A DNA stretch of 64,000 nucleotides, taken from contig OZ038422.1 in assembly GCA_964036155.1 (NCBI GenBank), positions 66,797,201-66,861,200 of the forward strand. Direction: 5' to 3'. This DNA comes from Diploscapter coronatus. Lineage: Eukaryota; Nematoda; Chromadorea; Rhabditida; Rhabditidae. Position 1 is the stretch's first letter, and every line of letters starts with the position of its first letter. Shown here piece after piece: positions 1 to 11,730 of the stretch. A program made the translations under genes and the position numbers. Below the pieces are notes generated by a model. It was not told where the DNA came from. It searched no databases and saw only the letters and a list, made by a program, of their open reading frames with translations.

Positions 1-59
1 TTAGGAAAAATGTTCCTTAAAAAATTCAACACCAACCTCCTTTTCTGCGTTTATTCCTT

Positions 60-176
60 GGCGATTTGAGTGCCGGCGGGGAAATGCTACTACATACCGA
101 GGTGTTGATCGACAATGGAGAGGAAAAGGACAACTTTCGCTTGGCCTTCGTCATCGACGATGCCCTGAAAATTTGA
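60..176 (+). CDS. Possible 3' end of an unrecognised gene (partial, left edge)
   Basis: An open frame with C/G-rich third positions runs to a TGA at 174-176 and reads ...GGEMLLHTEVLIDNGEE... ending in DDALKI. The composition looks coding, and an AT-rich tail follows the stop. The same stretch on the minus strand is bounded by a good acceptor (rc TTTTCAG, near 167) and a GTATGT donor (near 99), so a minus-strand exon is an equally serious reading. No family is recognised, and the fragment starts too close to the window edge to decide. Confidence 0.25.
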   Translation, partial: GDLSAGGEMLLHTEVLIDNGEEKDNFRLAFVIDDALKI

Positions 177-2857
177 ATAAATTTTAAAAAAAATGGAAAT
201 TCGAACGAAAATCAATTTCAATCGGTTTACAAATGAAGTTTGTACCTAATTTTGTGACAAGTCATTGAAAATAATGCATTTTTGAGGCTTTTTAGTGGTT
301 CAAAAGCAATCAATTTTGTCATTTTGATATTTCTACCGCGAAAAACAAATGAATCATTGTTGGTCTCCACTGCAATATCTCCTTCTCACAGAATCATTCT
401 CCTTTCTTCCATTATGCAGAACGGGAAGGAAGGGAAAGGAATTGACTGACTGCATTACAGAAAGGGAAGGAGAGAGAAAAGGGGGAATGAATGGCTAACA
501 TAAACGAGGGAGAATGGGAGAAGAGGAGAGGAAAAGAAGAAAATGGGAGCAAGGACGCAGAGACAGAGACAGACAAGCAGACACTCGCAATGTCTGCTGC
601 TGACTGCAGTACCTATGAAGGATGGAGAAGGGAAGAAATATCGTGCTAGCACACCATATATGCAGGTCTTATGCTAAACCACATATTATTCCCTTCACTA
701 ATAAGCAGCACCTATCTTATTATTGTCTACCCTCACACTAAATAATCAGGCCTTCAAAATAACGTGACCGAAAGAATTGTTGTTATCACGAATGAATGAA
801 AGATAACGAGTTCGTAGTCCTGATGAAATCATTGAACATGAACAACAATAGCAGAATTATGCTAATTTAACAATATTCAATGTGTAAATGCAGCATGTTC
901 AAAAAAGACGAAGGAAAAACGACGCATTGCTTGAGATGGAAGAGGGAGAGTGAGAAGAGAAGAGTCTCTCCTTCAGACTGTTATGTACCGGTTTGGTTGG
1001 AATACAAATATGATTCTAAATGGATTCCGGTGCTACAATAAGTCAAAGTATTAGTGGAGATCTTCATAGAATTTTGTATGTTTCACAAAAGTCTAGTAAA
1101 ATAAGCAATCATTATCGACTTTGCAAAGGCTAGTTTCAGATATATAGCTTAGTGACATTCTAGCCTCAAAAATGATAAAATTTCAAAGTTATCACGATAT
1201 ACGTTATTCTAAATTTACTACTCAAAATTGATCTAATAGAATAGCGTGCATGTTGGATAAAACAAGGTAGAATATGTGTCACCTTAGCATATCTACAATG
1301 AGTCGCGCAGGGGGCTTTATCTGCATTTCACTATATCGAAAAGTCAAGAACAAATTGTGAGGCGATTGCATGACATATTTCACGAAATATCGTTGATAAA
1401 AACCATAAAATAACCGCAAAAATTCAATTCTTAACAATAAATAATAAAGAATATTCTTATCGCAATTTAGCGTGACTTGAGAGGATATTGATCGAATTAT
1501 GCGTGTTTATGGTGTTTTGACGATAAAATCGATTAATCTAGACATTGGTTGAAGTGGAGTAAGAATGAAAGAAGAGGGAATGGAAAGAGGTCTCTGCATC
1601 GACGGCTGCTGCATCTGCAGAGGCATAGCAGAGGAGACCCTTCCCTTCTCCCTTTCCTCTATTCCCCCATTCCTCCTATTCCACTATTGATTCACCGCGA
1701 CCGCGACGCTTGCCTGTCCTGCGTTTACGCGCATTTCTAATTTGAATCCTCCAATTGTCTCAAACCATTGTAGTGACCAGTTATAAAACCTGAATTCTCA
1801 CACACAGTTGCGTCTAAAATGTGTGAGCGTTTGAATAGGATTGATCGATGTATTCTAGAATGAAATAATACAAATCAATTTGACAGACATGCACAACAAA
1901 TTTTAGTATGAACGCAGAAAAATATACTGAACCAAGGAATAATATTCTTAAAGTTAGGACAAATTTATTTTTATCTTAATAGTCGTCAAAAATTGATTAT
2001 TAATTATCTTAAAATACACCGGGGTGCCCTAATTAACCTTTCAGAAGTTCAATATTCATGCTGGACTTCACTTAGTGTGTGTATGCATACGTTAAATTGC
2101 TAAGCAAATTATATTTGAGTACCATTAAATCGAATTTAGGATACTTTCTGAAGATTAATTTATTCTTTTCGCAATTTACTGTCAAACGGACAACAAAAAC
2201 AGTGCAATAAACAATATCTGCATAGTATTTTAGACACTGTACATGAAGATCATACTTAACCGCAAAATAAACGCTTTAACTCCAACGTTCTGCATTTATA
2301 GCTACCAAGTAATCAATAAAAAATCTAAATAAGTAAATTTATGCGCGAAGATCAGCTTTATAGAGCGTTTATTCATATGGTTAAATTATAAAAAATGATA
2401 AATGATAAGTGATTCATTCATAACCTGAGACATGATGAAATACCTGCGAATGCGTTCTCGAATTTCACGGAATTGGATATTAGTCTGTATGACATTCACG
2501 TCCACCGATGACTCTGCCTGCCTTCAGTTCAGCAGTTGTTGTTTCGTTAGCTCTGTCTCTGCCTCTGGCAACGAGCTTTTTCCCTCTCCCTACTGCATTC
2601 TGCTGGGCAGCTCTCCCACTGCTCATTGATTCGTGCAGCAGCTCTTTTCCTCCTTCTGAAACTAAAGACTTCAAGTCTATTTCTTCTATTGCATCTATCG
2701 TTGCTTCTACCCCTTTATTCTATTTCTTATCTAAATTCCGTTATGTTCATCGGCAAAAGCCAACTGCAGATTTGTCAATTGTAGCTGATAAGTTAGGTTG
2801 GTTCGTTGATTTTCTTGAATTTCGTAAAACTCTAGTCTCTTCAGGAGTTTGTGAAAA
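177..2857. other. Intergenic, no gene seen
   Basis: This stretch is AT-rich with purine/pyrimidine-rich tracts near 420-560, 900-970 and 1550-1690. Short open frames occur but show no splice structure or family resemblance. The last 350 bp are T/C-rich and are probably the promoter and 5' region of the next gene. Confidence 0.5.
2843..2844 (+). promoter_or_regulatory. Likely trans-splice acceptor of the two-TM gene
   Basis: The pyrimidine-rich run CTCTTCAG ends 13 nt before the ATG at 2858 and no partner exon is evident upstream. This fits spliced-leader addition, but an unseen 5' exon is possible. Confidence 0.4.
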
Positions 2858-3712
2858 ATGGTGACACGAAAGGCGAAAAGCCCGTTTGCAGCGGCAGCCC
2901 AACAGCATCAGGGAGCCCTGCTTTGGACGGACGTAATCAATTCCAAGCTCAAAGAGCTCAAGGAAAAGCGGAGTAAGTCAATTTTGGCTGCATTTATGGA
3001 ATTCGATTTATGACATGTATCAATACGTTAAATTCAACGACAATTTTTACTATACCTCTTTAATAAGAACTTGATCCTCTTTTCCTGATTTTCCCATAAA
3101 TTTTAGGTAAGCACAACCGAAGACTGATTCTTTTCGCTATTCTTTGTGTGGTCTTCTACAGTCTTGCCTGTGGATGCAGCGTTCTGTCAGCTTCGTTGGA
3201 TTCGGACAAGTTGAAGGCTGCTGTCGAAAAGAATAATAAGAAAAGTAAAAAAAAAAAACATGCTATTCCTACTTTAAATATTCTATTTTAGAAGGCGCTG
3301 AATCACCTTCCGATTTGTACATCGGTGTGATAAATTTCCTCGGTCGAATATTCACAGCTGGAGGGACTGTCTTTCTGCTTCAGGTGAATGATTTAAAGTC
3401 GTGTTAGCTCTTAAACATTAATCTGAAAATCTTTGTTCAATGTATGAAATTTCCTCTATAAATTTTTCATTCCTATATTACCTACTATTTCTATTATATG
3501 AGATTCGAAACCCGACTTCGAATATAAATGAAATTTCTCATGATAATAATGATATTTATGTTGCCGTAATTTAGTTAATAGCATCGTGGTGCAAGCGGAA
3601 GAAGTACGACGAAATGATAAAGAGCGCTGCAGAAGAGGCAACAGATGTGGCGGGGGAGACCTCCAGCGGATGTGTTGAGACCTGCGTCGAATGCCTGCTT
3701 TCTTTCGCATAA
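2858..3712 (+). CDS. Small two-pass membrane protein, unrecognised
   Basis: Four exons (2858-2971 approx., 3107-3243 approx., 3291-3384 approx., and a last one ending at 3712) join in frame into about 160 residues. The N-terminus is basic (MVTRKAKSPF). One hydrophobic segment lies near residues 45-67 (start LILFAILCVVFYSLACG) and a second near 94-121 (YIGVINFLGRIFTAGG). A Lys-rich loop joins them (DSDKLKAAVEKNNKKK). The tail holds four Cys and ends CLLSFA. Both ends probably face the cytosol because the basic flanks lie at the N-terminus and just after TM2. The family is not recognised, and function should not be inferred beyond membrane location. Splice phases are consistent across all junctions. 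Confidence 0.7.
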
Positions 3713-5318
3713 CTTAATGTAAGTTCTAAATCTCTTTGTATTACTATTGCGAAATTATTTGTTAGTCATACTTGTCACTCATGTTAGATTTATGAAATCC
3801 AATGATACTCTAGCATTCTAGTCTGCAACTATTTCAAATTATTACGAGTTTTATATTTTACATCCCAGTGTTCTTCATAAATTTTGGGCTTATTTACACG
3901 AATGATCAAAGGGTATTTTCAAAGATATTATTTTGCAACTGCCATATTTGCCATTGTCCTTGCAAAAGTAATGTAATTCAATAGCACTATCATTTATTTC
4001 ACGAAATCAGACATTGTTTAAAAATACGATAGTTATATTTTTTAATTTCTAATCCTGAATCACATGTTAGAAATTTTGCTATTTTTTCCTTCTAACCAGC
4101 TCTAATTGCATTATGCTATAACAATTTTCACAATTAAACAATACTATATCAATAAAATGATTGAACATTGAGAACTTTACGTAAAGATCATTAGATAAAA
4201 TTATAGATATGACTTTATGGACCATGTTATACGTAATTTCGTAGCTCTTGACCACTATAACTATAAGCTACTTTGAATTGATACGTTTGGATAAGTGATC
4301 ATTAGATGTGGCGTATCTTATGGGAAAATACTGAATTCCACAATGGAGAACATTAATGATTTTTCTTTAAATTTGAATAATGGGTTCTAAAATACTGCAA
4401 GAGATAAAGCATCTACTTCGAATCTAAAAATTCAGTAATTTTTCTAGTTTAATAATTAAACGTGTTACTCAAGAAGTGATTTTTATTCAGGTGAATGTAA
4501 AATCTTCCCAAAAATCTAAATATGCAGTTTTGAGCATGAATTCGAATACAATATTATTAGAGACGGAGATATTCAATGAATGACCTTGACGACTATGTAC
4601 TTTGACATTGCGCAATGAGCATTTCACATTTTCAACATTATGATCATCGACTTTGTCTCAAGTATTAGCTCTTTAACATACCTTGCTTGTTTAAAATACC
4701 TGAATGATTACACGAAAGAAATCGTCAATATTCCTTATGAAATAGCTAATTTTTAAATCAGTCAAAATCACACCATTTTCATATTTCCTATTCACCAGAG
4801 ATCAATAGATGAACCAGACCCATATAAAATTGATAAGCATTGAACATTTGGTGAAAATGTGTAACATCATGCAACCTTTTCCAAAAGTATAACTTGTGGA
4901 ATTCTACGCCACTTAGGATAACAAACAATTACGAATTTTATGAATTTATTTATCAGTTGAATAAAATTGAGCAGTGATTGAATCATTGATGTACTATGAC
5001 AAGATTTCGTAGATTGACTTATGGGATATTTGCATCAGAAAGCAACATCTTTCCAGGGAAACAATAAATGAACTAGGATATTTGCCTTTTCATTTGTAAA
5101 AAAAAATATTTCATCAAAAATATAACTGAATAAATAAATCTTCAGAAACGAGAAGGATTCGCTAATTGGGAAACAAAAATGCACAGAGTTTCAAAATTTG
5201 AAAGTTAAAGCTTATCGAGACCATTAGCTGGGGTTCATCAACTTGGATCAGTATAAATTGTAGGCATGGTTAATTTATCACAGGGCAAGTGTACCTACAA
5301 TTTCTCTCGTCTCGGGAT
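3713..5318. other. Intergenic, no gene seen
   Basis: The sequence is uniformly AT-rich with no long open frame on either strand and no exon-like G+C blocks. It separates the 3' ends of two convergent genes. Confidence 0.6.
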
Positions 5319-8300
5319 TCAGGCTGTTCGTTCTTCGCGAATTTGCATCAATTCTATCGAGGCATCATTCGCTTCGTGCAGCCTCTTTCGTTTGCGTAGA
5401 TTCTGGCTGAAACTAATAATTCAAATAATAAATAATTAAGGTAAGGTAACTTACCACACGCAAATGGCATACTTTGAAATGACGATCACGATTATAGCAG
5501 CAATCAGCGTTAGCACGACAGCGAATATGATCAATCTGAACCATGCTGCTCGCGCCTAAAATTTAAATTTCAGTGGGAGACAAATTTGATTAGACTTTTA
5601 TGACTACCGTTTCATCGTCCAAAGGAACTTCGTTGAATTGCGTTTCATTGATGTTAGTCATGTCAATTTCAGAGAAAATCGCATAATCTTTTCCAGGCAT
5701 TTCAGTTGTAGGCAAAGCTCTCTCCGTCCTTCCAGCCATTTTAATTGTTTCCGCTTCAAATTGTGCGTAAACCGCTTCAATGCTATCTGGCCTTATCGCT
5801 CTCTAAAATTGGCAAATAATTCTAAAATGAATGACTCAATGCTTGTGTCGAAAGCACAAAAGCACAACTACTGTAAAGCATCATTATAGCCCTACCAATT
5901 CGAACATTCAAAATGTTTCAACATAAATTATCTGCAACATTTTCTCAAAAATGACGGAAATGAAAACCACGATGTTTTCTTTGAATCAAGAAGAAATTTG
6001 TATGAAACATAGATTATCTGATGCAATCCAATCGATCTATGTTGGACAGATGGGGATATAATTAGGGACCGCAAACCCCGCACACTGCAACTCTGTTGCA
6101 TTGCAACAAAAAGTGGTTTTTGATAATTTCAAAGTTTGTGCTATTTGTTTTTAGATTTCTTATGTCTAACTAAGAAGATTACCGACATAGACGCAGAAGT
6201 TAAGCATAAAAATTTAAATAATGTACGAAAATGCACAAAATCGACAATCTTTATCTTTGAACCAGGGCCGGGCGGAATTCCGAATTCCGAAAAGCAAAAT
6301 TTCGAATTCCGCCCGGCCCTGCTTTGAACTTCTGAAAGGCGGCATTAACGCAGGTGGGCACGAAAAGTCATAGTCAAATTCAGGTATTTATTGGCCGGTC
6401 TACATTTCTGCGAAAATAAAATTTCATAAAGTGCCCGTTCGCTCAAGATAATTACCGGCGGGGCGTTCAAAATTTTGTCCAAGGAAGGAGCGTGCGCGCG
6501 TTGAATACGCGGAAAATTCGATTATAAATCGCATGGCAGGAAATGACGCACTAGGATTTGAGATTCGATTTTTCTTTTTGAGATTTTCGCAGATTCTGAA
6601 GCCGAACGACCACACAACACTTCTGAGTAATCTGAGCAAGTAATTCGATAAGATTTTACACGTAAAATTCGAATTTTGTAAAGCCTCAATGTTTCATCAT
6701 AATTCACGCTCAACGATATTTTTGTTATAGCTGCTTTGTTCACTTGGGCATCAAGTTTTCAACCAAATGTGTCACTTTCAGGCCTGATGACGAATTTTTC
6801 AATTTTCACCCAATGATAAGAAATAGCGGTTTGAAAAGTGATAGATAATTCATAATGTTATGCCTATACCAAGCCTGAAAGTAATGTGTTTTTGACAAAA
6901 ATTTACATTAATTTTCACTTTTATTTTATTTCTCTTTACCAAAATTCAAGTTACACCCAAATACATTAATTCATACCACTTTTTGGGTCTGGGCATGAGT
7001 TTGATAAAATTGCTTGCGGTCCCTAGATACACTTATTACCCAATGTAAAGGAAGCAGAGATGCGTCAGATCTACTAATCCGATTATCTCGGCAAAACTTC
7101 GTTCAATACAGAAAAAAAATCGGTATAAATTTATATCCTCTAATTCCATTACACTTCGTCTCTAACGAAAAAATTCTTTAACTAACTCTTTTCTTATTAG
7201 ATATTTTCTCATCTTCAACGGTGACAACGAAATTCTGCTGGTAGGTGTTTTGCCAAGTGCATGTGAAGTTGTAGGTGCCGAGATGTGAGAAAGGAAATTG
7301 GAAACCTATTCTGAAAAAATATCTATATTATAAAAGTAACAAAATCACAATTAGAAAACACACCTCGGATCATAGTTGAGTTTGGCAGCCGGCAATTTGA
7401 TATTCTCAATCTTCAACTCGACATCCCATTTCGTCGTATTTTCTCGTGTTCGGCAAGGAATAATCAGTTCAGGAGCTGTCGAGGACTGTTGCCATGTATA
7501 TCTTTCTGCAGGCAAGAATCCCTCATTCTCTACGACTGAAAATTAAAAGTTATTAATTTCAAGAACGTGAATCATTAATCATCCCCATTGAGAATTTTCG
7601 CATTTACTAAAGTTACTATAAATTGACGATAATTATCGAAACTAAAAATTGTACTAATGAAAAATTCGCACAAGAATAGAGTGAATTAGTTTCTTAATTG
7701 ACCAAAATTCAAGATGACTCACCCGAGACGATGACCCTAATTCTCGGTTCGCCGCAAATGAACGTTGAACAGGAACATTTGTAGACTCCTGCATTGGCTA
7801 TTCGGACGTTCCGAATGACGAGCATGCGCGATATGTGCATTGTCTCATTGGGAAACGTTACATGTGTCGCTGAAAGTAAACTCCGATTACTGTAACTTCA
7901 TTTTCATTTAGTAGGAGGAAAATTTAGCGTGTGGAAGGTCGATATTTTCCGATTTTATCTATTTCGATCAATCAAGTGTCATAGTCTATAACTCGAAATG
8001 GTACACCTTCGCCGCTAATTCAATTATAATATTAGGGCCACACCATTAGTAAAGCGATTTGTGAAGAACGATTAAACACTTACTAAGCCATGTTGAGTTG
8101 CATAAAATTACTAATCCGTCGCCGTCTCTCACACGGACGAAGAAGGAGGAGCTGCGATTGCCCTGAATGCGGACAATTAGTCATTTTCCCACAAATAAAT
8201 CAAGGTTGAATTAGTCCCTGACACAGTAATCTATGTATGACTAACTTACCAAAATTTGATACTTTGACGAGACGCGCAAAGACGGGGAGAAGATCTCGAT

Positions 8301-8387
8301 GAAGTTGTGGAATATACTCGATTCTATCGCAGGAATAAACGATAGAACACATGCATAAACCACTATGGAAAAATAATACAATTTCAT
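5319..8387 (-). CDS. Kinase-less PDGFR/VEGFR-like Ig receptor, copy 1
   Basis: Eight exons give about 347 residues. In order: a signal peptide (MKLYYFSIVVYACVLSFIPA, about 1-24); an Ig domain with VILCNS and AGVYKCSC Cys blocks (about 55-120); and a second Ig-like domain. Its GFLP...LIIPCR block and later YDPRIGF match the start and middle of PDGFR/VEGFR domain 2 (family pattern GFLP...ITIPCR...YDHQRGF). A Thr/Glu-rich juxtamembrane exon (about 221-285), one membrane span (FAVVLTLIAAIIVIVIS, about 291-312) and a 30-residue basic tail (CQNLRKRKRL...) ending at TGA 5319-5321 follow. There is no kinase domain. The protein may act as a decoy or ligand-binding co-receptor; this is inference. The intron at about 5813-7190 carries transposon remnants. 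If that intron were retained, the protein would stop after KKRVS before the membrane span, which would give a soluble form. Confidence 0.7.
6065..7023. mobile_element. TA-flanked MITE with 10-bp TIRs (GGGACCGCAA)
   Basis: GGGACCGCAA at 6065-6074 is mirrored exactly by TTGCGGTCCC at 7014-7023, and TA lies directly outside each end (6063-6064 and 7024-7025). This is the target-site pattern of Tc1/mariner-type elements. No transposase frame is visible inside. The interior has a further inverted pair around 6768-6785 and 6874-6892 (ACTTTCAGGC / GCCTGAAAGT). It lies wholly within the intron of the kinase-less receptor. Confidence 0.7.
6263..6321. mobile_element. 59-bp hAT-like mini-element with 8-bp target duplication
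   Basis: Two perfect 18-bp inverted arms begin CAGGGCCGGGCGGAATTC, and CTTTGAAC is repeated directly on both sides (6255-6262 and 6322-6329). An 8-bp duplication and CAGGG ends are typical of hAT-superfamily non-autonomous elements. The element is inserted inside the 959-bp TA-flanked MITE, so it is the younger of the two. It cannot encode a protein and must have been mobilised in trans. Confidence 0.85.
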
Positions 8388-9899
8388 CTTGAAATTTTTT
8401 CCGATGAAACGTTTGATGTTCGTGAAAAGTGCCGAAGAAGTAACAATGAGAATGAAGTCGAGCGACGAAAAAAAGACGATAGCAGAAAAAGCTGATAACG
8501 AAACGAAGAGATGGAAGAAGGAAATGTGTATGGTAAAATATACAAAATTATGAGTTAGTTTAGCAGCTTGTTTTGTGATGACCGCATGGAAATATCAAGG
8601 ATATTATTCGTGTGGCTGGCTTTGCGGTCTCACACTTTGCTGCTGACTTATCATATCTCTTCTCTATAATTGGCAATGCACGATCATCTTTCCACCGTCG
8701 TTGTCATTTTGCTTTGCAAATATCAAGTTGTCATCCTCGTTTCTTATCAACATTGCTGATATCACCCCATTCCATTGTATAAATTTATCACTCAATCGCG
8801 GGTATCGTAGTATCTTGGAATAGTTTCTTTTGAAATCGCTGATAAGAAAAGCACAATAGCTAGCATTTTGACGCAGGAAATACTATAGTTTCCACTGCTT
8901 ACATCATGTTTATTTGCTTTCAAATGATTGTGCAACGAGCTAAATATTCAATCATTCCGAAAACTTTTAAATGCTATCAGATAAGATTTGCGATATTTTG
9001 ATATTTTTCTGACATTCGAGCTAAAAATAAAGGATTATTTCGAATATTTTGTTTAACACTTTTGATGAAATACTGAACTGATTATTTTCATTAATCACAA
9101 AATGTTTGTTGAAAAGATATAATAAGTTCCAGCTTGGAGGGATCGATACTAAAATTATTCTCGAACACTCATCAATGAATGGGCAAATTCATAAAGAATT
9201 AGTTCAGAAAATGTCGAGTCTAAAAACAACATTTGGCACTTGATAGCAAACATATTTTTACCATTTTCATGGAATAATTCGTGCGCAATTCATTTCCGTT
9301 TATGAATCACCGGCAAGAATTCATAGAATCGATTCGGTTTTGCAGCAGATATGAACTCGAGAGGAAGTTCTAAAAGAATATCTTGATTTTTCACTTTGAC
9401 AGGAAATGTTCCTTCATGATTCATGCCATACAAATAAACATCTTATGTTCATTTATCAGTTACTAGATAAGTGACAAAAACACATGCAGAGAAACAGCTC
9501 CGTAGCTGATCTTCATTTTATTATAAAAGTAGAGAATTGTTTCAACATTTGTTTTCTGAATAAATGAATAAAGAAGTTAATTTTCAAAATGTTGTATCAA
9601 ATTTATATTATGCATTAGTTTTTTCTCTGGTAAAACTATCTAGAGTTCAAATAGCTAATAATTTATTAAACCCGCAAATATTGCATATCATCGACATAGT
9701 CAACATAAATTTGCAATCAAATGTAGACACAATTGATATGAAAGATGAGATTCATTGAAATAATTCTCGAATTTGAACGCATGGCATTCATTTAAATAAA
9801 ATAATGTGCATACAAAACAATTTGTACAACAATAAAACAATTTCTAACTATCTAGCTGAAGGACAATGGTGATGTTTGAAAGATACATGTCCAAGATAC
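8388..9899. other. Intergenic between tandem receptor paralogues
   Basis: No exon-like blocks are seen. The sequence holds the upstream region of copy 1 and the 3' flank of copy 2. A short open frame at 9564-9758 is AT-rich and has no coding character. Confidence 0.5.
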
Positions 9900-11685
9900 C
9901 TAAACATATTCTCCGAGTAATTTATCGCCCTTTCGTATCGATTTTAGTTCAATGACTTTCTGATACTCCATCTTCTTTTGTGAACAGCATTTTCTAAATT
10001 TCAAAAAATTATTACGAAGCGTATCAAACCTTTTACCTAATGCAGCATATAGTGCATATTGTAGCGGCTATCAGCACTAAAGCGATGCAGGCAAGTAGAA
10101 GAAGTTTAGCACTTTCATAGACTCGCTGCAGCTGAAATTTCGAAAATAATTCTTAATTCTAGTTTTATAATTAGTCTCACTTCTTCAGAATCATATGGCA
10201 CGCTTTGGTATCGTTCTCCTTTGATTTCAATTGTTTTCGGGTTTTCATCGAACTGAGAGTAAGCAGACGGCGATTTCATTGGAGTTTTATCCATCACTCT
10301 GGCGTTTCCTTGCTCGAATCCGTCAAATGACCTCTTAAACTAACAGGGTTGGAGATTATACTGTCAATTTTTAGTTTTTATTAGAAAATAAAATTCTAAT
10401 GATGAGATTAATAGTGCAATTCAAGATATATTACGTTGTGAAAAATAATAAAACGAGAAAGAATGCGTGAACCGAGAAGTTAAATGTCAAAATCGATTGA
10501 TAGGCTGATAAGAAAAGAGCATTCATTCGTTTGGGATAGTTGATTAAAACACGACGCTTGAATGGCAGCAATAAATGCAATGAAATTATTCAAATTGTGT
10601 ATGATAAAATCATAGAATAAGGAAGAACTCAATGAAAAGGAACTATTAGTGATTCATCAATGCTTAAAATCGGAAATAGCACCTTACCTTTGTACGAAGG
10701 AATATGCCTTGCTCTTGAGAACGATTGAAGATCTCAACCAATATCGTTTGAGAGAATTCACTTTTGTGTTGGCATGTGTAGCTGAATAATTCGATGCCGG
10801 GTATTGGAACTCGGAAGCCTTTTCTGAAAAAAGCAATATTGAAAATGATCTAATGGAAAAGTGTCCCAAAATAATTTGCTAGGAATATCAAAATACCAGT
10901 CGTAAAATTTGTTGTATTCAAGCTGATCATTGAAAACTCCTAATGACGAAATCGCCATTCAAAATGGCAAATTTTGATCATACAAAAATATCTAGAAACG
11001 TATGTATTACCTCGAATCAAATTCAATGTTATATTCGGGCATAGTAGCATCGTTTATCATCAATTGCATATCCTGACTGGTGCTGTGAATTGTCGGTCTG
11101 CATGGAATCTCGATATTTGTTTCGGGGACGAAAGGTATTTGAATTGGCTCATGTTGCGAAGTCAGTGGCAGAAAACCAGTTCCATTTTCATCTAAAAATC
11201 TTCATTAAAAATTTCGTAGTTATTAAAATACCGTGAACATAAACGTAGATTTTCGGCTCAGCACATAAGAATGATCGAGGACACTTGCAGGCATAAACTC
11301 CTGTATCTTCGACCTAAAATTATTGCAACTTTTATTCATAACTTTCAAAATACTCACGTCAACGTCGAATTTGTCGTAATGAAGCGATTTGATGTACTGA
11401 TTACCGGGAAGAATTAGTGACGCTAAATAATTGAATTGAATTGCTAAAAAAAATTATAAAGATAAGAAAGCGGCTTACTTGAAAGATAACTGTTGCACTC
11501 TAAACTCAATCGATCGCCCTTTTTAAGCTGTATATAGTGAAATCCTAATGGATCTACCTAAAGTTTACTATTCAACGTTTTTGTAACTTAGTAAAAAGTG
11601 AAGCTATACTTACCTGAACTGATGTGGAATTAAGAACGTAGACCATCGGAGAAATGATCCTTACGAAAGACATAAAAATCGACAT
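9900..11685 (-). CDS. Kinase-less PDGFR/VEGFR-like Ig receptor, copy 2
   Basis: About nine exons give roughly 315-320 residues with the same domain and exon order as the downstream copy. A hydrophobic N-terminus (MSIFMSFVRIISPMVYVL) is followed by an Ig domain with LSLECNS and EDTGVYACKC, then CAEPKIYVYV (compare CGEPRIRVIV in copy 1). A second domain has TGFLP...NIEIPCR and ends with YTCQHKSE. Next come a linker ending VPYDSEE (copy 1: VPLDDET), one membrane span (LLLLACIALVLIAATICTICC) and a short basic tail (RKCCSQKKMEYQ...GEYV, stop 9900-9902). No kinase domain is present. The two genes clearly arose by tandem duplication and have since diverged strongly. The signal peptide is less convincing than in copy 1, so an upstream exon is possible. 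Confidence 0.68.
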
Positions 11686-11723
11686 TGTTACAAAAATCCA
11701 GAGGCAATTAGCAATTCGAACTG

Positions 11724-11730
11724 TTTTATA
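11724..11730 (-). promoter_or_regulatory. TATA box of receptor copy 2
   Basis: TATAAAA on the minus strand lies 39 nt upstream of the ATG at 11685, which would place transcription start only about 10-15 nt before translation start. It supports this ATG as a genuine start without a trans-splice site. Confidence 0.5.

Noticed and set aside
2508..2864. 118-codon open frame starting MTLPAFSSAVVV
   Set aside because: It overlaps the start codon of the two-TM gene in another phase, is low-complexity in composition, and its region contains that gene's likely splice acceptor; treated as 5' flank.
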